Part shown: positions 1 through 6,515 of the stretch, one piece after another
How positions within the stretch are numbered: the stretch's first letter is position 1
Layout of the letters: each line of letters opens with the position of its first letter
Source: Lachnospiraceae bacterium
Lineage (GTDB): Bacteria; Bacillota; Clostridia; Lachnospirales; Lachnospiraceae
Assembly (NCBI GenBank): GCA_017964055.1
Contig: JAGCSS010000235.1
Location: 1 to 6,809 of the forward strand
Direction of reading: 5' to 3'
Length of the DNA stretch: 6,809 bases
Made by a program: the position numbers and the translations under genes
Notes under the pieces: generated by a model
The model's database searches: none
Told to the model about the DNA's origin: nothing
The model's input: the letters and a program-made list of their open reading frames with translations, nothing else

Positions 1-196
1 CCTTGTTCTTGCAGAAATGCACAACATAGTCGACGCCCCAGTCCTTTGCGACCTGCACGGTATTATCCTTGCTTCCGTCGTTTATGATCAGGTATTCGAT
101 CTTGTCGATGCCGTCGATGTGCTTCGGCAGCGCGTCAAGCGCGATGGTCAGCGTCTCCGCCTCGTTGTAGCATGGAATCTGGATTATCAGTTTCAT
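1..196 (-). CDS. Family 2 glycosyltransferase, N-terminal part (cut by window edge)
   Basis: The first 65 residues of a GT-A fold, family 2 glycosyltransferase are present; the rest lies beyond the left edge. The protein opens with MKLIIQIPCYNEAETL, the classic first beta strand and nucleotide-binding loop of the family, and continues with the second strand and the YLIINDGSKDNT motif (around residues 36-47), whose Asp contacts the UDP/GDP-sugar. By family knowledge, relatives include polyprenyl-phosphate mannose/glucose synthases and other inverting transferases; the missing C-terminus prevents a choice. The ATG start is supported by GGGAG (201-205) and AAAGGA (207-212) just upstream on the minus strand. 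It follows membrane protein A by 31 nt in the same direction, so the two are probably co-transcribed. The inferred role is to supply a lipid-linked sugar to protein A or to add sugars to the same glycan. Confidence 0.9.
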   Translation of the reverse strand, partial: MKLIIQIPCYNEAETLTIALDALPKHIDGIDKIEYLIINDGSKDNTVQVAKDWGVDYVVHFCKNK

Positions 197-227
197 TTTT
201 CTCCCGTCCTTTCATTTGCTTCCGGTG

Positions 228-2216
228 TCAGTGCTTGCCCGAAAGAAGCTCCCCTGTGTATTTTGTAAGACTGTAGCCCGCGGCCTTAAGCTCCGCCGCC
301 AGTGCCTCGCCCTTTACGTAAACAATGTCCTTTGTCGGCTTTTTGTAGTCAAAGCTGTCGAACAGATAGTAATCGTCATCGCAGTAGCGGCTTAAGAACC
401 TGTTCTTTTCCGCGACGATGAACATATTGTCCATATCGGCAATGCGGGTTTTGTATGTGCCGAAATTATACGCGATCGACGCCGCCTGGTGATGCTTGAT
501 GTTGAGGTTTGTATCGATAATGAGGACAAACGGATATTTCTCCTCGATATCGGTTTTCTCCGCGATATCGTTGAGCACCGAAGCGGTCTTATTCACACGG
601 CTGTAGAGGAATTTGTCGCGCGCGAGCCTCGCCCCGGTGAAATTCACGCAGATGATGATCAGCGAGTATACTGCAATCAGGCCGAGCATCAGCGGATTCC
701 TGAGCTTCGCGTAAAGCTCAGAGCCCTTGTCACCGACCTTCAGCGACAAAAACAGCACCGCGGCGAAAATGCCGAATGCCAGCAATCCCGCATATTTCAG
801 CGCTTCGCACATATTCTCTATGACTGCCGAAGTCCCGCCCTCATAAGGATACTTCATGAATGTGCACAATGAAATGAAATATCTCGAATTGGCGCTGTGT
901 CCGTCAAGCCAAGGCGAAACGTAGAAAACAAACAGCAGGAAAATGATCGCGTAGCAGCATACCGATACGATCTTTGTCTTAATGCCCAGCAGGTCGCTCC
1001 TGTAGATAAGGCAGAACAGCGCGATCAGCACAACGGGTCCGACCGTGCAGACAGTATATCTGCCGAACACGACTCTGTCCGCGCGTCCGCTGTCCGCATT
1101 CAGGAAAAACTGATGCACGGGGCGGAAGAAGAACAGCGCTCCCATCGCGAACGAACCGCAGAAATTAAGGAAGCTGAACGCCGCAAAGGCCGTCTCTTTA
1201 TAGGGTATCGCCTCGCGCGAACCGTATGACTTTTTATACGCGAAGGTCTTAAATATCAGGAAAATCGTGACAAACAGGCCGATGATGATCATGCCGTAGG
1301 AGGCCGCGAATACATTGTAGAGCCAGCCGATGATGAGCTTGACCATCGAGAGGATACCGCTCCTCGACGCGAGATGCTTTAATTCGCCGAGCCCCGCGCT
1401 GTCGAGCGTGCCGTGCTTTGTTCCGTAGATCAGGACGTTTCTCTTGATGAAGCCCGAAACGATCCTCTCGAGCACCATGAACGCGCCGGTCGAGGCAATG
1501 TAGGGGATCCACGCGAAAGGCTTTTTCCGTGTGAAGATATGCATCGCGAGATTGGTCATCACGAGAGCAATGATCACAACAACGCCGCGCGTATGCGAGA
1601 AATACGCATATACCGAAAGGAATCCGGCCAGTATCGAGCAGATATAGTTTTTCTTTTTGTTATCGGCACGGACCGCGTCCAGTCCCTCAAGTATGCAGAG
1701 TGAGATCGGCCAAGCAAGGAAGATCAGCATCGGGTCCGACTTTGCGTACAGGGAATGCAGGTCTACCGAAGGCAGCAGTCCGACCGCGAGCGCCAGCAGA
1801 GCGGGTATGACCCTGTCCGTGAGCACCGTGCCGGTCGCGAGCTTTGACGTCGGGAGCATATGCTTTCTCACGATCGTATAAGCGAAAACGGGAACAAATG
1901 AGATCAGCACCGTATTGATAAAAATACATACCCTGTAGAGAACAAAGGGATCTTTTATCAGCATGAATGCGGGATAATACAGTAGCGGCATGCCGAGCTT
2001 GTAATAGTGATTGCCCATCGACATAACGCATTCGGTCCAGTCATAGCCGGCCAGAAATGCGGTATTTGCCATGGTCCCGACCTCGTCGAGGACCGGCGGA
2101 TTGTTCAGCTGCAGGGCCATCGTCCCGAGCAGCGCAAGTGTCACGGCATAAAGAAGGACATTTATTATCCTGTCCTTCCCATCAAGCCTGTATGTTTCGG
2201 TTTTTACATCGTTCAT
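228..2216 (-). CDS. Polytopic membrane protein A, GT-C glycosyltransferase-like (662 aa)
   Basis: Large integral membrane protein with a short cytoplasmic-looking N-terminus (about 16 residues), roughly a dozen hydrophobic segments up to about residue 525, and a hydrophilic C-terminal domain of about 135 residues. After the first membrane segment (17-37) comes a loop with PPVLDEVGTMANTA, carrying Asp44-Glu45; an acidic residue in the first outer loop is the hallmark of GT-C transferases that use polyprenyl-phosphate sugars. Other blocks shared with protein B (3994-5925) are YAKSD (157-161), SHTRGVV (207-213), GRYT (near 385) and the C-terminal FDYKKPTKDIVYVKG (near 625-640). The ATG is preceded by AGAGGAA (2222-2228), 5 nt away, and by a good promoter at 2285-2313. 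A family 2 glycosyltransferase follows 31 nt downstream. I do not recognise a named family with certainty; GT-C is inferred from architecture, and substrate and acceptor are unknown. Confidence 0.8.
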   Translation of the reverse strand: MNDVKTETYRLDGKDRIINVLLYAVTLALLGTMALQLNNPPVLDEVGTMANTAFLAGYDWTECVMSMGNHYYKLGMPLLYYPAFMLIKDPFVLYRVCIFINTVLISFVPVFAYTIVRKHMLPTSKLATGTVLTDRVIPALLALAVGLLPSVDLHSLYAKSDPMLIFLAWPISLCILEGLDAVRADNKKKNYICSILAGFLSVYAYFSHTRGVVVIIALVMTNLAMHIFTRKKPFAWIPYIASTGAFMVLERIVSGFIKRNVLIYGTKHGTLDSAGLGELKHLASRSGILSMVKLIIGWLYNVFAASYGMIIIGLFVTIFLIFKTFAYKKSYGSREAIPYKETAFAAFSFLNFCGSFAMGALFFFRPVHQFFLNADSGRADRVVFGRYTVCTVGPVVLIALFCLIYRSDLLGIKTKIVSVCCYAIIFLLFVFYVSPWLDGHSANSRYFISLCTFMKYPYEGGTSAVIENMCEALKYAGLLAFGIFAAVLFLSLKVGDKGSELYAKLRNPLMLGLIAVYSLIIICVNFTGARLARDKFLYSRVNKTASVLNDIAEKTDIEEKYPFVLIIDTNLNIKHHQAASIAYNFGTYKTRIADMDNMFIVAEKNRFLSRYCDDDYYLFDSFDYKKPTKDIVYVKGEALAAELKAAGYSLTKYTGELLSGKH

Positions 2217-2221
2217 CTATA

Positions 2222-2228
2222 TTCCTCT
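2222..2228 (-). promoter_or_regulatory. Ribosome binding site of membrane protein A
   Basis: AGAGGAA on the minus strand, 5 nt before the ATG at 2214-2216. It supports this start rather than a downstream Met in the first membrane segment. Confidence 0.7.
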
Positions 2229-2284
2229 TATTCCGATACGCGTCAATATCCTGCGCGCCTTATATCAGCCCACAAAGCGCGCTT

Positions 2285-2313
2285 ATTATACACTATTACT
2301 AATTTAAATACAA
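2285..2313 (-). promoter_or_regulatory. Sigma-A-type promoter for membrane protein A
   Basis: On the minus strand, TTGTAT (2308-2313) is separated by exactly 17 nt from a perfect TATAAT (2285-2290). The -35 matches TTGACA at 4 of 6 positions. Transcription would begin near 2278, giving a leader of about 60 nt before the ATG at 2216. It is the best promoter match I found by eye in the window and faces away from the folD promoter. Confidence 0.7.
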
Positions 2314-2346
2314 TAGCGGGCAGTTTTCAATACCCCGCCCGCGAAA

Positions 2347-2363
2347 TTAACAATTGTTAACAA
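2347..2363. promoter_or_regulatory. Overlapping palindromes, candidate operator
   Basis: TTAACAATTGTTAA (2347-2360) is a perfect 14-base palindrome, and its right half is reused in a second perfect palindrome, TTGTTAACAA (2354-2363). The site lies between the divergent promoters of membrane protein A and folD, just upstream of the folD -35 region. The half-site TTAACAA resembles that of the redox regulator Rex, but the usual 4-nt spacing between TTGTTAA and TTAACAA is absent. The regulator is therefore unknown, and an AT-rich palindrome could arise by chance. Confidence 0.4.
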
Positions 2364-2370
2364 CTGCTTC

Positions 2371-2399
2371 TTCCGCAAATCATAAGGTTATGCTATAGT
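2371..2399 (+). promoter_or_regulatory. folD: Extended -10 promoter for folD
   Basis: TATAGT (2394-2399) is preceded by TG one base away (2391-2392), making an extended -10 element. At 17-nt spacing the -35 position is TTCCGC (2371-2376), a poor match, which an extended -10 can tolerate. Predicted transcription starts near 2406, leaving a leader of about 30 nt, too short for a folate-sensing riboswitch. Confidence 0.5.
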
Positions 2400-2423
2400 G
2401 TATAAGTGTGAATTCAAATATCC

Positions 2424-2428
2424 GGAGG
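2424..2428 (+). promoter_or_regulatory. folD: Ribosome binding site of folD
   Basis: A GGAGG core, within CCGGAGGA, sits 7 nt before the ATG at 2436 and fixes this start. Confidence 0.85.
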
Positions 2429-2435
2429 ACAGGGA

Positions 2436-3281
2436 ATGGCTCAATTACTCAAAGGTGCTCCCGCCGCCGCCGCTCTTACCGAAGAGCTGGCCAAAAGATG
2501 CGGCGCTTTAAAAGACAGAAATATCCGCCCGACACTCGCCCTGCTGCGCGTCGGTGAAAACGAGAGCGATCTCGCCTATGAGCGCGGTATCGAGAAGCGC
2601 TGCGCCGCCGTCGGCATAGAGGTCCGCAAGGTCCTGCTGCCCGCGGATACCGATCAGGCGTCTGTTCTTTCCGCGATCGCGGATATCAATTCCAACGCCG
2701 ATATCCACGGCTGTCTGATGTTCCGGCCTCTGCCGAAGCATCTTGACGAGGCTGCGATCTGCGAGGCGCTCGATGCGAAAAAGGACGCCGACTGCATGAC
2801 CGAGCGTTCCCTTACTCATGTATTTACGGGCAGGGGAGACGGTTTTGCTCCCTGCACCGCGGAAAGCTGTATTGAAATTCTCAAATACTACGGTTATAAT
2901 CTCAGCGGCAAAAACGTTGCGGTGATCGGCAGGAGCCTGGTGATCGGCAAGCCCGTTTCCATGCTTCTACAGAAAGAAAACGCGACCGTGACCATGTGTC
3001 ATACAAAGACCGTCGATCTGCCTTCGGTATGCCGCGATAAGGATATACTGGTCGTTGCGGCCGGACGCGCACGCATCGTCGACGCATCCTACACCAACGC
3101 CGCGCAGGCCGTGATCGATGTCGGGATCAATGTCGACGCGGACGGCAATATGTGCGGAGATGTCGATTTCGACTCCGTGGAGCCCGCATGCGCGGCCATC
3201 ACTCCGGTTCCAGGCGGAGTGGGATCGGTCACCACGGCCATCCTCTGCAGGCATGTCATCGAAGCCGCAGAAAAGCTCTGA
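2436..3281 (+). CDS. folD: Bifunctional methylenetetrahydrofolate dehydrogenase / methenyltetrahydrofolate cyclohydrolase FolD
   Basis: Cytoplasmic one-carbon enzyme that interconverts 5,10-methylene-, methenyl- and 10-formyl-tetrahydrofolate with NADP(H) or NAD(H), feeding purine and formyl-Met synthesis. The 281-aa length is normal. The N-terminal catalytic half includes YERGIEKRC (48-56) and FRPLPKHLDE (96-105). The Rossmann half has VIGRSLVIGKP (163-173), CHTKTVDLP (188-196) and VIDVGIN (226-232), and the closing signature TPVPGGVGSVTT is at 256-267. Compared with E. coli FolD from memory, the Tyr is kept (Tyr48), but Ile52 stands where the catalytic Lys of the Y-x-x-x-K motif is expected and Phe96 where the conserved Gln is expected. 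The Asp of KDVDG is kept as Asp119 (KDADC). I recall this 'YERG...K' and 'FRPLP' form from clostridial FolD proteins, so it looks like a natural subfamily rather than a damaged gene. It is followed 27 nt later by a methyltransferase gene. Confidence 0.95.
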   Translation: MAQLLKGAPAAAALTEELAKRCGALKDRNIRPTLALLRVGENESDLAYERGIEKRCAAVGIEVRKVLLPADTDQASVLSAIADINSNADIHGCLMFRPLPKHLDEAAICEALDAKKDADCMTERSLTHVFTGRGDGFAPCTAESCIEILKYYGYNLSGKNVAVIGRSLVIGKPVSMLLQKENATVTMCHTKTVDLPSVCRDKDILVVAAGRARIVDASYTNAAQAVIDVGINVDADGNMCGDVDFDSVEPACAAITPVPGGVGSVTTAILCRHVIEAAEKL

Positions 3282-3296
3282 TCCGCAATTTATTCG

Positions 3297-3302
3297 AAAG
3301 GA
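3297..3302 (+). promoter_or_regulatory. Ribosome binding site of the methyltransferase gene
   Basis: AAAGGA lies 6 nt before the ATG at 3309, within the 27-nt gap after folD. No promoter is visible in that gap, which supports co-transcription with folD. Confidence 0.7.
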
Positions 3303-3308
3303 AACACT

Positions 3309-3935
3309 ATGTCACCTGTTAACGGCCCTTCGGGCAATTTTTACGACAAATACAATACCAAGAATCCGATCGAGCGCATGCTCATGCGTAATTTCTTCAA
3401 CCGCGTCGGGCAGCTCATCCGGCTCAGCGGCGTGACCGACGGGACTCCGATCCTCGAGGCGGGCTGCGGGGAAGGGCATTTTACCGCATTCATCCGCGAA
3501 TGCTTCCCCTCCTCTTCGATCAACGCCTTTGACATCAGCGATGATATCGTAAAGGTCGCCCAAAACTCAGGACTTGAAAATGTAGATTTCCACACAGGTG
3601 ACATTTATCACATGGACGCGGAGACTTCCTCCTACCGCCTGATCTATGTGAGCGAGGTTCTCGAGCATATCGAGCATCCCGCCAAGGCACTAAAGGAGCT
3701 CGAACGCGTTTCCGCAAAATACATTCTGGTCACTGTTCCGAACGAGCCGCTCTGGAGGATCCTCAACATGGTCCGCGGGGCGTATCTTAAGGATTTCGGC
3801 AACACGCCCGGCCACATACAGCACTGGAACAAGAGACAGTTCATAAAGATGATCCGCGCGAACACAAAGCTGCGCATAGTGAAATTCCAAAAGGCGCTCC
3901 CGTGGCTTCAGATGCTGCTCGAAGTAACCGAATAA
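3309..3935 (+). CDS. Class I SAM-dependent methyltransferase (208 aa)
   Basis: Soluble Rossmann-fold methyltransferase. Motif I is ILEAGCGEGHFT (48-59), whose glycine loop binds SAM. Asp75 in INAFDIS ends the second strand and would hold the ribose hydroxyls, and IYVSEVLEHIEHP forms the post-motif region that lies near the substrate in UbiG-like enzymes. The later TVPNEPLW and GHIQHW blocks also fit the Methyltransf_11/23 type. The N-terminal segment FYDKYNTKNPIERMLM precedes the fold and, as I recall, occurs in methyltransferases encoded near glycan or lipid glycosylation genes. The substrate cannot be read from the sequence. The gene follows folD by 27 nt and ends 12 nt before a strong terminator, so the two form a short operon. 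FolD does not make SAM directly, and the functional link, if any, is through one-carbon supply. Confidence 0.88.
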   Translation: MSPVNGPSGNFYDKYNTKNPIERMLMRNFFNRVGQLIRLSGVTDGTPILEAGCGEGHFTAFIRECFPSSSINAFDISDDIVKVAQNSGLENVDFHTGDIYHMDAETSSYRLIYVSEVLEHIEHPAKALKELERVSAKYILVTVPNEPLWRILNMVRGAYLKDFGNTPGHIQHWNKRQFIKMIRANTKLRIVKFQKALPWLQMLLEVTE

Positions 3936-3941
3936 AATAAT

Positions 3942-3983
3942 AAAAGTGCCTGTCACCGGCTCAAACCGTGTGACAGGCTTTTT
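3942..3983. terminator. Bidirectional Rho-independent terminator
   Basis: A 9-bp perfect stem, GCCTGTCAC (3948-3956) with GTGACAGGC (3970-3978), is extended by CGG/CCG (3957-3959 with 3966-3968) with one bulged T (3969) and a 6-nt loop. TTTTT follows at 3979-3983, and AAAA precedes at 3942-3945, giving a T-run on the other strand. It lies between two convergent genes, 12 nt after the methyltransferase stop and 10 nt after the membrane protein B stop, and can end both transcripts. Confidence 0.9.
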
Positions 3984-3993
3984 GTTAAGCTCA

Positions 3994-5925
3994 TTATCCG
4001 ATGGTATTGTCGGACGCGGGCGAGGCTTTCAGCTTGCCTGTGTATTCCGATATCGGGTAACCCATGCCCTTCAGCCTTTCGGCAAGCTCATGTCCTTTTA
4101 TGTAGACGATGTCCTTCGTCGCGTTCGCATAGTCGAAATCATCGAACACATAGTAGTCATTATCATAGAAATCCTTGACGAAGTACTTTTTCTTGGCAAT
4201 GATAAAGCAGTTCTTCGCTTCGGCGGTCTTTGTTTCCGAGCTGCCCAGAGTGAATTCCTTGCAGACGAACTGGTAGTGTTTGATACTCTTGGCCGACGCG
4301 TCGACGAGCACCGGATATTCATCCGCCAGGTCTCTCACATCCTCGAGCACGGCGCAAGGCTGCTCGATCCAGCTCTTTAAGACCTCGTCGCGGCTGATGC
4401 GGATCTTGCCGTAATTGATGCAGGTGATCGTCACTGAGAGTATCGTGAACACCACCGTGATGAACGCGCCTTTGAGCCTCCTCTCGTCATCCGAGATGAA
4501 CGAGATCGCGATCATCAGCAATCCGCCTCCGGCTCCGAGCAGACCCGCCTTGAACAGAGCGGATACGGGGTCATTCAGTATCGTGCTCGTGATACCGTAG
4601 CTCTCCAGCTTAAAGAATGTCCCGAGCTGTATGAAATTACGCATTACCGAGCTCACTCCCTCGATATGGGGCGCTGTTTTGAGGATAAATACAACGAAAA
4701 CTCCCGCGTAGGCCAGGACAGCCAGCAGTTTGATCAGTACTCCGCGCGCCTTGAGCCTGCGTACGAGCAGGAACAGCCCGAGCAATACCGCAGGTCCCGC
4801 GGAGCAGGCCGTGTATCTGCCGTAGACGAGCCAGTCCGAGCGTCTCGCGTTTACTCCGGTCAGATACGGGTAGGTATAAGGGAAGAAATAGATGCAGCTC
4901 ATCGCAAATGTTCCGGCAAACAGCAGCAGCGCAAAAATGATAAATATCATCTCCGCGACGGTCGCTGCGGATTTGCTCTGAATATAGCAGACAAACAGCA
5001 CTATCCCGCCTATTATCGCGATCGCGATCAATCCGTAGCTCGAGACCAGCGAATTGAACGCGGTGCCCGCAACGAGCTTTGCAAACGGACCTATCCCCGC
5101 TTTTGTAAATATCAGCTTCAGAGTAGAGAAATCATAGCTCTCCGCGCTCGAATACGCGGTTCCGTACACTCCGTAAAGCGCGTTCTTAAAATATGCCGCT
5201 GCCTTCATGTCAACAAAGAACACGAGACCCGATGTAAGCAGGAACGGTATGTACGCGACCGTGGGTATCCTGCATACGATCCTGATGAGCAGCACTGCGA
5301 GCACCACGGCGAGCACGACCACCACTCCTCTGGTATGCGACATATACGCATACATCGTAAGCACGGCCAGTACTATCGAGAGCCATACTCTCCTGCGTTT
5401 GTTCTTTTTGGCGAGAGCCGGCTCGACTCCCTTTGTGCGCAGCGTCCCAAGCTCCAGCAGCAGCCATAATATCGGGAAAGGCAGGAATATCAGGATAACG
5501 TCCGCCTTTGCGTAAGTCATGTAGAGCACCGTCGAAGGAAATACCGCTGTCATCAGCGCGAGCATCGTGCCCTCTGCCTTATCACTCCCGATATATTTGT
5601 GAATGATGTCATATGTGAATACGGGGATCAGCGCCATAAAAACCATGTTGAGCGCCAGCATGGCCTTATACAGCGTGTATGAGTCCTCGATCAGCAGAGT
5701 CAGCGGCCAGTACAGCAGCGCAAAACCGTATTTGAAATAGCTGCCGCCCATGGCCCATGCGGTCTCCGACCAGTCCCAGCCCATCAGCAGCGCGGTATTC
5801 GCGACCGTTCCGACCTCATCCACCACCGGCGGAACATTGAGGCGCAGGGCAAATATCAGCCCCCACCCGAGAGTGACCGCAAACAATACGAGCTTGATCA
5901 TGATATCATTGCGCGTTGTAGTCAT
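3994..5925 (-). CDS. Polytopic membrane protein B, GT-C glycosyltransferase-like (643 aa), paralog of protein A
   Basis: Paralog of the 662-aa protein at 228-2216, with the same order of blocks: first membrane segment (about 10-29), outer loop PPVVDEVGTVANTA with Asp36-Glu37, YAKAD (138-142), SHTRGVV (196-202), YGRYT (near 369), last membrane segment near 485-505, and a hydrophilic C-terminal domain of about 140 residues with SIKHYQ, FDYANATKDIVYIKG and EYTGKL. The Asp-Glu loop and overall topology suggest a GT-C transferase using a lipid-linked sugar; this is inference and the acceptor is unknown. The ATG at 5923-5925 is preceded by AAGGAAG (5931-5937), 5 nt away; Met9 is a weaker alternative. 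The start overlaps the end of the fumarase-type beta subunit gene by 20 nt, so its translation is probably coupled to that gene. Transcription ends at the hairpin just downstream. Confidence 0.8.
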   Translation of the reverse strand: MTTTRNDIMIKLVLFAVTLGWGLIFALRLNVPPVVDEVGTVANTALLMGWDWSETAWAMGGSYFKYGFALLYWPLTLLIEDSYTLYKAMLALNMVFMALIPVFTYDIIHKYIGSDKAEGTMLALMTAVFPSTVLYMTYAKADVILIFLPFPILWLLLELGTLRTKGVEPALAKKNKRRRVWLSIVLAVLTMYAYMSHTRGVVVVLAVVLAVLLIRIVCRIPTVAYIPFLLTSGLVFFVDMKAAAYFKNALYGVYGTAYSSAESYDFSTLKLIFTKAGIGPFAKLVAGTAFNSLVSSYGLIAIAIIGGIVLFVCYIQSKSAATVAEMIFIIFALLLFAGTFAMSCIYFFPYTYPYLTGVNARRSDWLVYGRYTACSAGPAVLLGLFLLVRRLKARGVLIKLLAVLAYAGVFVVFILKTAPHIEGVSSVMRNFIQLGTFFKLESYGITSTILNDPVSALFKAGLLGAGGGLLMIAISFISDDERRLKGAFITVVFTILSVTITCINYGKIRISRDEVLKSWIEQPCAVLEDVRDLADEYPVLVDASAKSIKHYQFVCKEFTLGSSETKTAEAKNCFIIAKKKYFVKDFYDNDYYVFDDFDYANATKDIVYIKGHELAERLKGMGYPISEYTGKLKASPASDNTIG

Positions 5926-6502
5926 ATACTCTTCCTTCCCCGTCTATAAGCACCGTTACCGGAAAATCCTCAACATACAGCTTTCTGATCGCCTCTGTCC
6001 CGAGGTCCTCGTATGCCACGACCTCGCATTCCTTGATGCATTTTGAGAGCAGCGCGCCGGCGCCTCCCGTGGCACCCATGTAGATCGCGCCGCATTTCCC
6101 GATCGAAGCCCTGACCTCCTCTGTTCTTCTGCCTTTACCTATCATGCCGGAAAGTCCCAGCTCGAGCAGGGTTGGAGTGTATTTCTCCATGCGTCCCGAA
6201 GTCGTGGGTCCCGCAGAACCGATGACCTGTCCGGGTGCAGCGGGCGTGGGTCCGAGATAGTAGAGCACGGCCCCGTCGATATCTATCGGCAAAATTCCTT
6301 CATCGAGAAGCTTTTTCCCTGTAAGCCTTTCCTCGAACAGATCGTCCTTATGCGCATCCTTATAAGCGCAGATCGCGTCATACATCCTTTTGTGCGCCGC
6401 GTCCCTCGCGGTATAAACCGTTCCCGTCAGGTACAGTATGTCCCCGCATCTTATCTGTGAAACAGCCTCTTTCGAAAACGGCAGCGTGATATGCCTGATC
6501 AT
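5906..6502 (-). CDS. Fumarate hydratase / L(+)-tartrate dehydratase, class I, beta subunit (198 aa)
   Basis: Beta (C-terminal domain) subunit of an oxygen-sensitive [4Fe-4S] hydro-lyase, which with the alpha subunit interconverts fumarate and malate, or dehydrates tartrate, in the cytoplasm. Family motifs are GDILYLTGTVYTARDAAHKR (20-39, with Arg33, Asp34, His37 and Lys38), YYLGPTP (81-87), the substrate-binding GPTTSGRM (98-105) and GMIGKG (119-124). Length and motif order are those of a complete stand-alone beta subunit. The start is fixed by AGGAG (6511-6515), 8 nt upstream; this site overlaps the alpha-subunit stop codon, so the pair is translationally coupled. The 3' end overlaps the start of membrane protein B by 20 nt. 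Sequence alone does not separate fumarase from tartrate dehydratase; fumarase is the commoner role in anaerobic Clostridia. Confidence 0.93.
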   Translation of the reverse strand: MIRHITLPFSKEAVSQIRCGDILYLTGTVYTARDAAHKRMYDAICAYKDAHKDDLFEERLTGKKLLDEGILPIDIDGAVLYYLGPTPAAPGQVIGSAGPTTSGRMEKYTPTLLELGLSGMIGKGRRTEEVRASIGKCGAIYMGATGGAGALLSKCIKECEVVAYEDLGTEAIRKLYVEDFPVTVLIDGEGRVYDYNAQ

Positions 6503-6510
6503 ACTCTAAT

Positions 6511-6515
6511 CTCCT
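6511..6515 (-). promoter_or_regulatory. Ribosome binding site of the beta subunit, overlapping the alpha stop
   Basis: AGGAG on the minus strand, 8 nt before the ATG at 6500-6502, shares bases with the alpha-subunit TAG (6514-6516). Ribosomes finishing alpha are placed to start beta, which suits equal amounts of the two subunits. Confidence 0.75.

Noticed and set aside
2253..2282. GCGCGC repeats (2253-2258 and 2277-2282) in the leader of protein A
   Set aside because: They could form a 6-bp hairpin, but GCGCGC is self-complementary and common in this moderately GC-rich sequence; there is no T-run or other sign of a regulatory RNA.
2316..2342. Inverted repeat GCGGGC / GCCCGC with a 15-nt loop in the intergenic region
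   Set aside because: The stem is only 6 bp with a long loop and no T-run, and it lies upstream of both divergent promoters, so it is neither a terminator nor a leader structure.
2347..2363. Canonical Rex operator
   Set aside because: Half-sites resemble TTGTTAA and TTAACAA, but the order and spacing do not give the usual TTGTTAA-4 nt-TTAACAA arrangement.
2400..2435. Tetrahydrofolate riboswitch before folD
   Set aside because: The predicted leader is only about 30 nt, too short for the riboswitch fold, and no paired elements are visible.
4666..5469. A 267-codon open frame on the plus strand opposite membrane protein B
   Set aside because: It is an antisense shadow. The translation is highly charged and low in complexity (rich in Arg, Gln and Glu) with no domain, while the minus-strand frame is a clear paralog of protein A.
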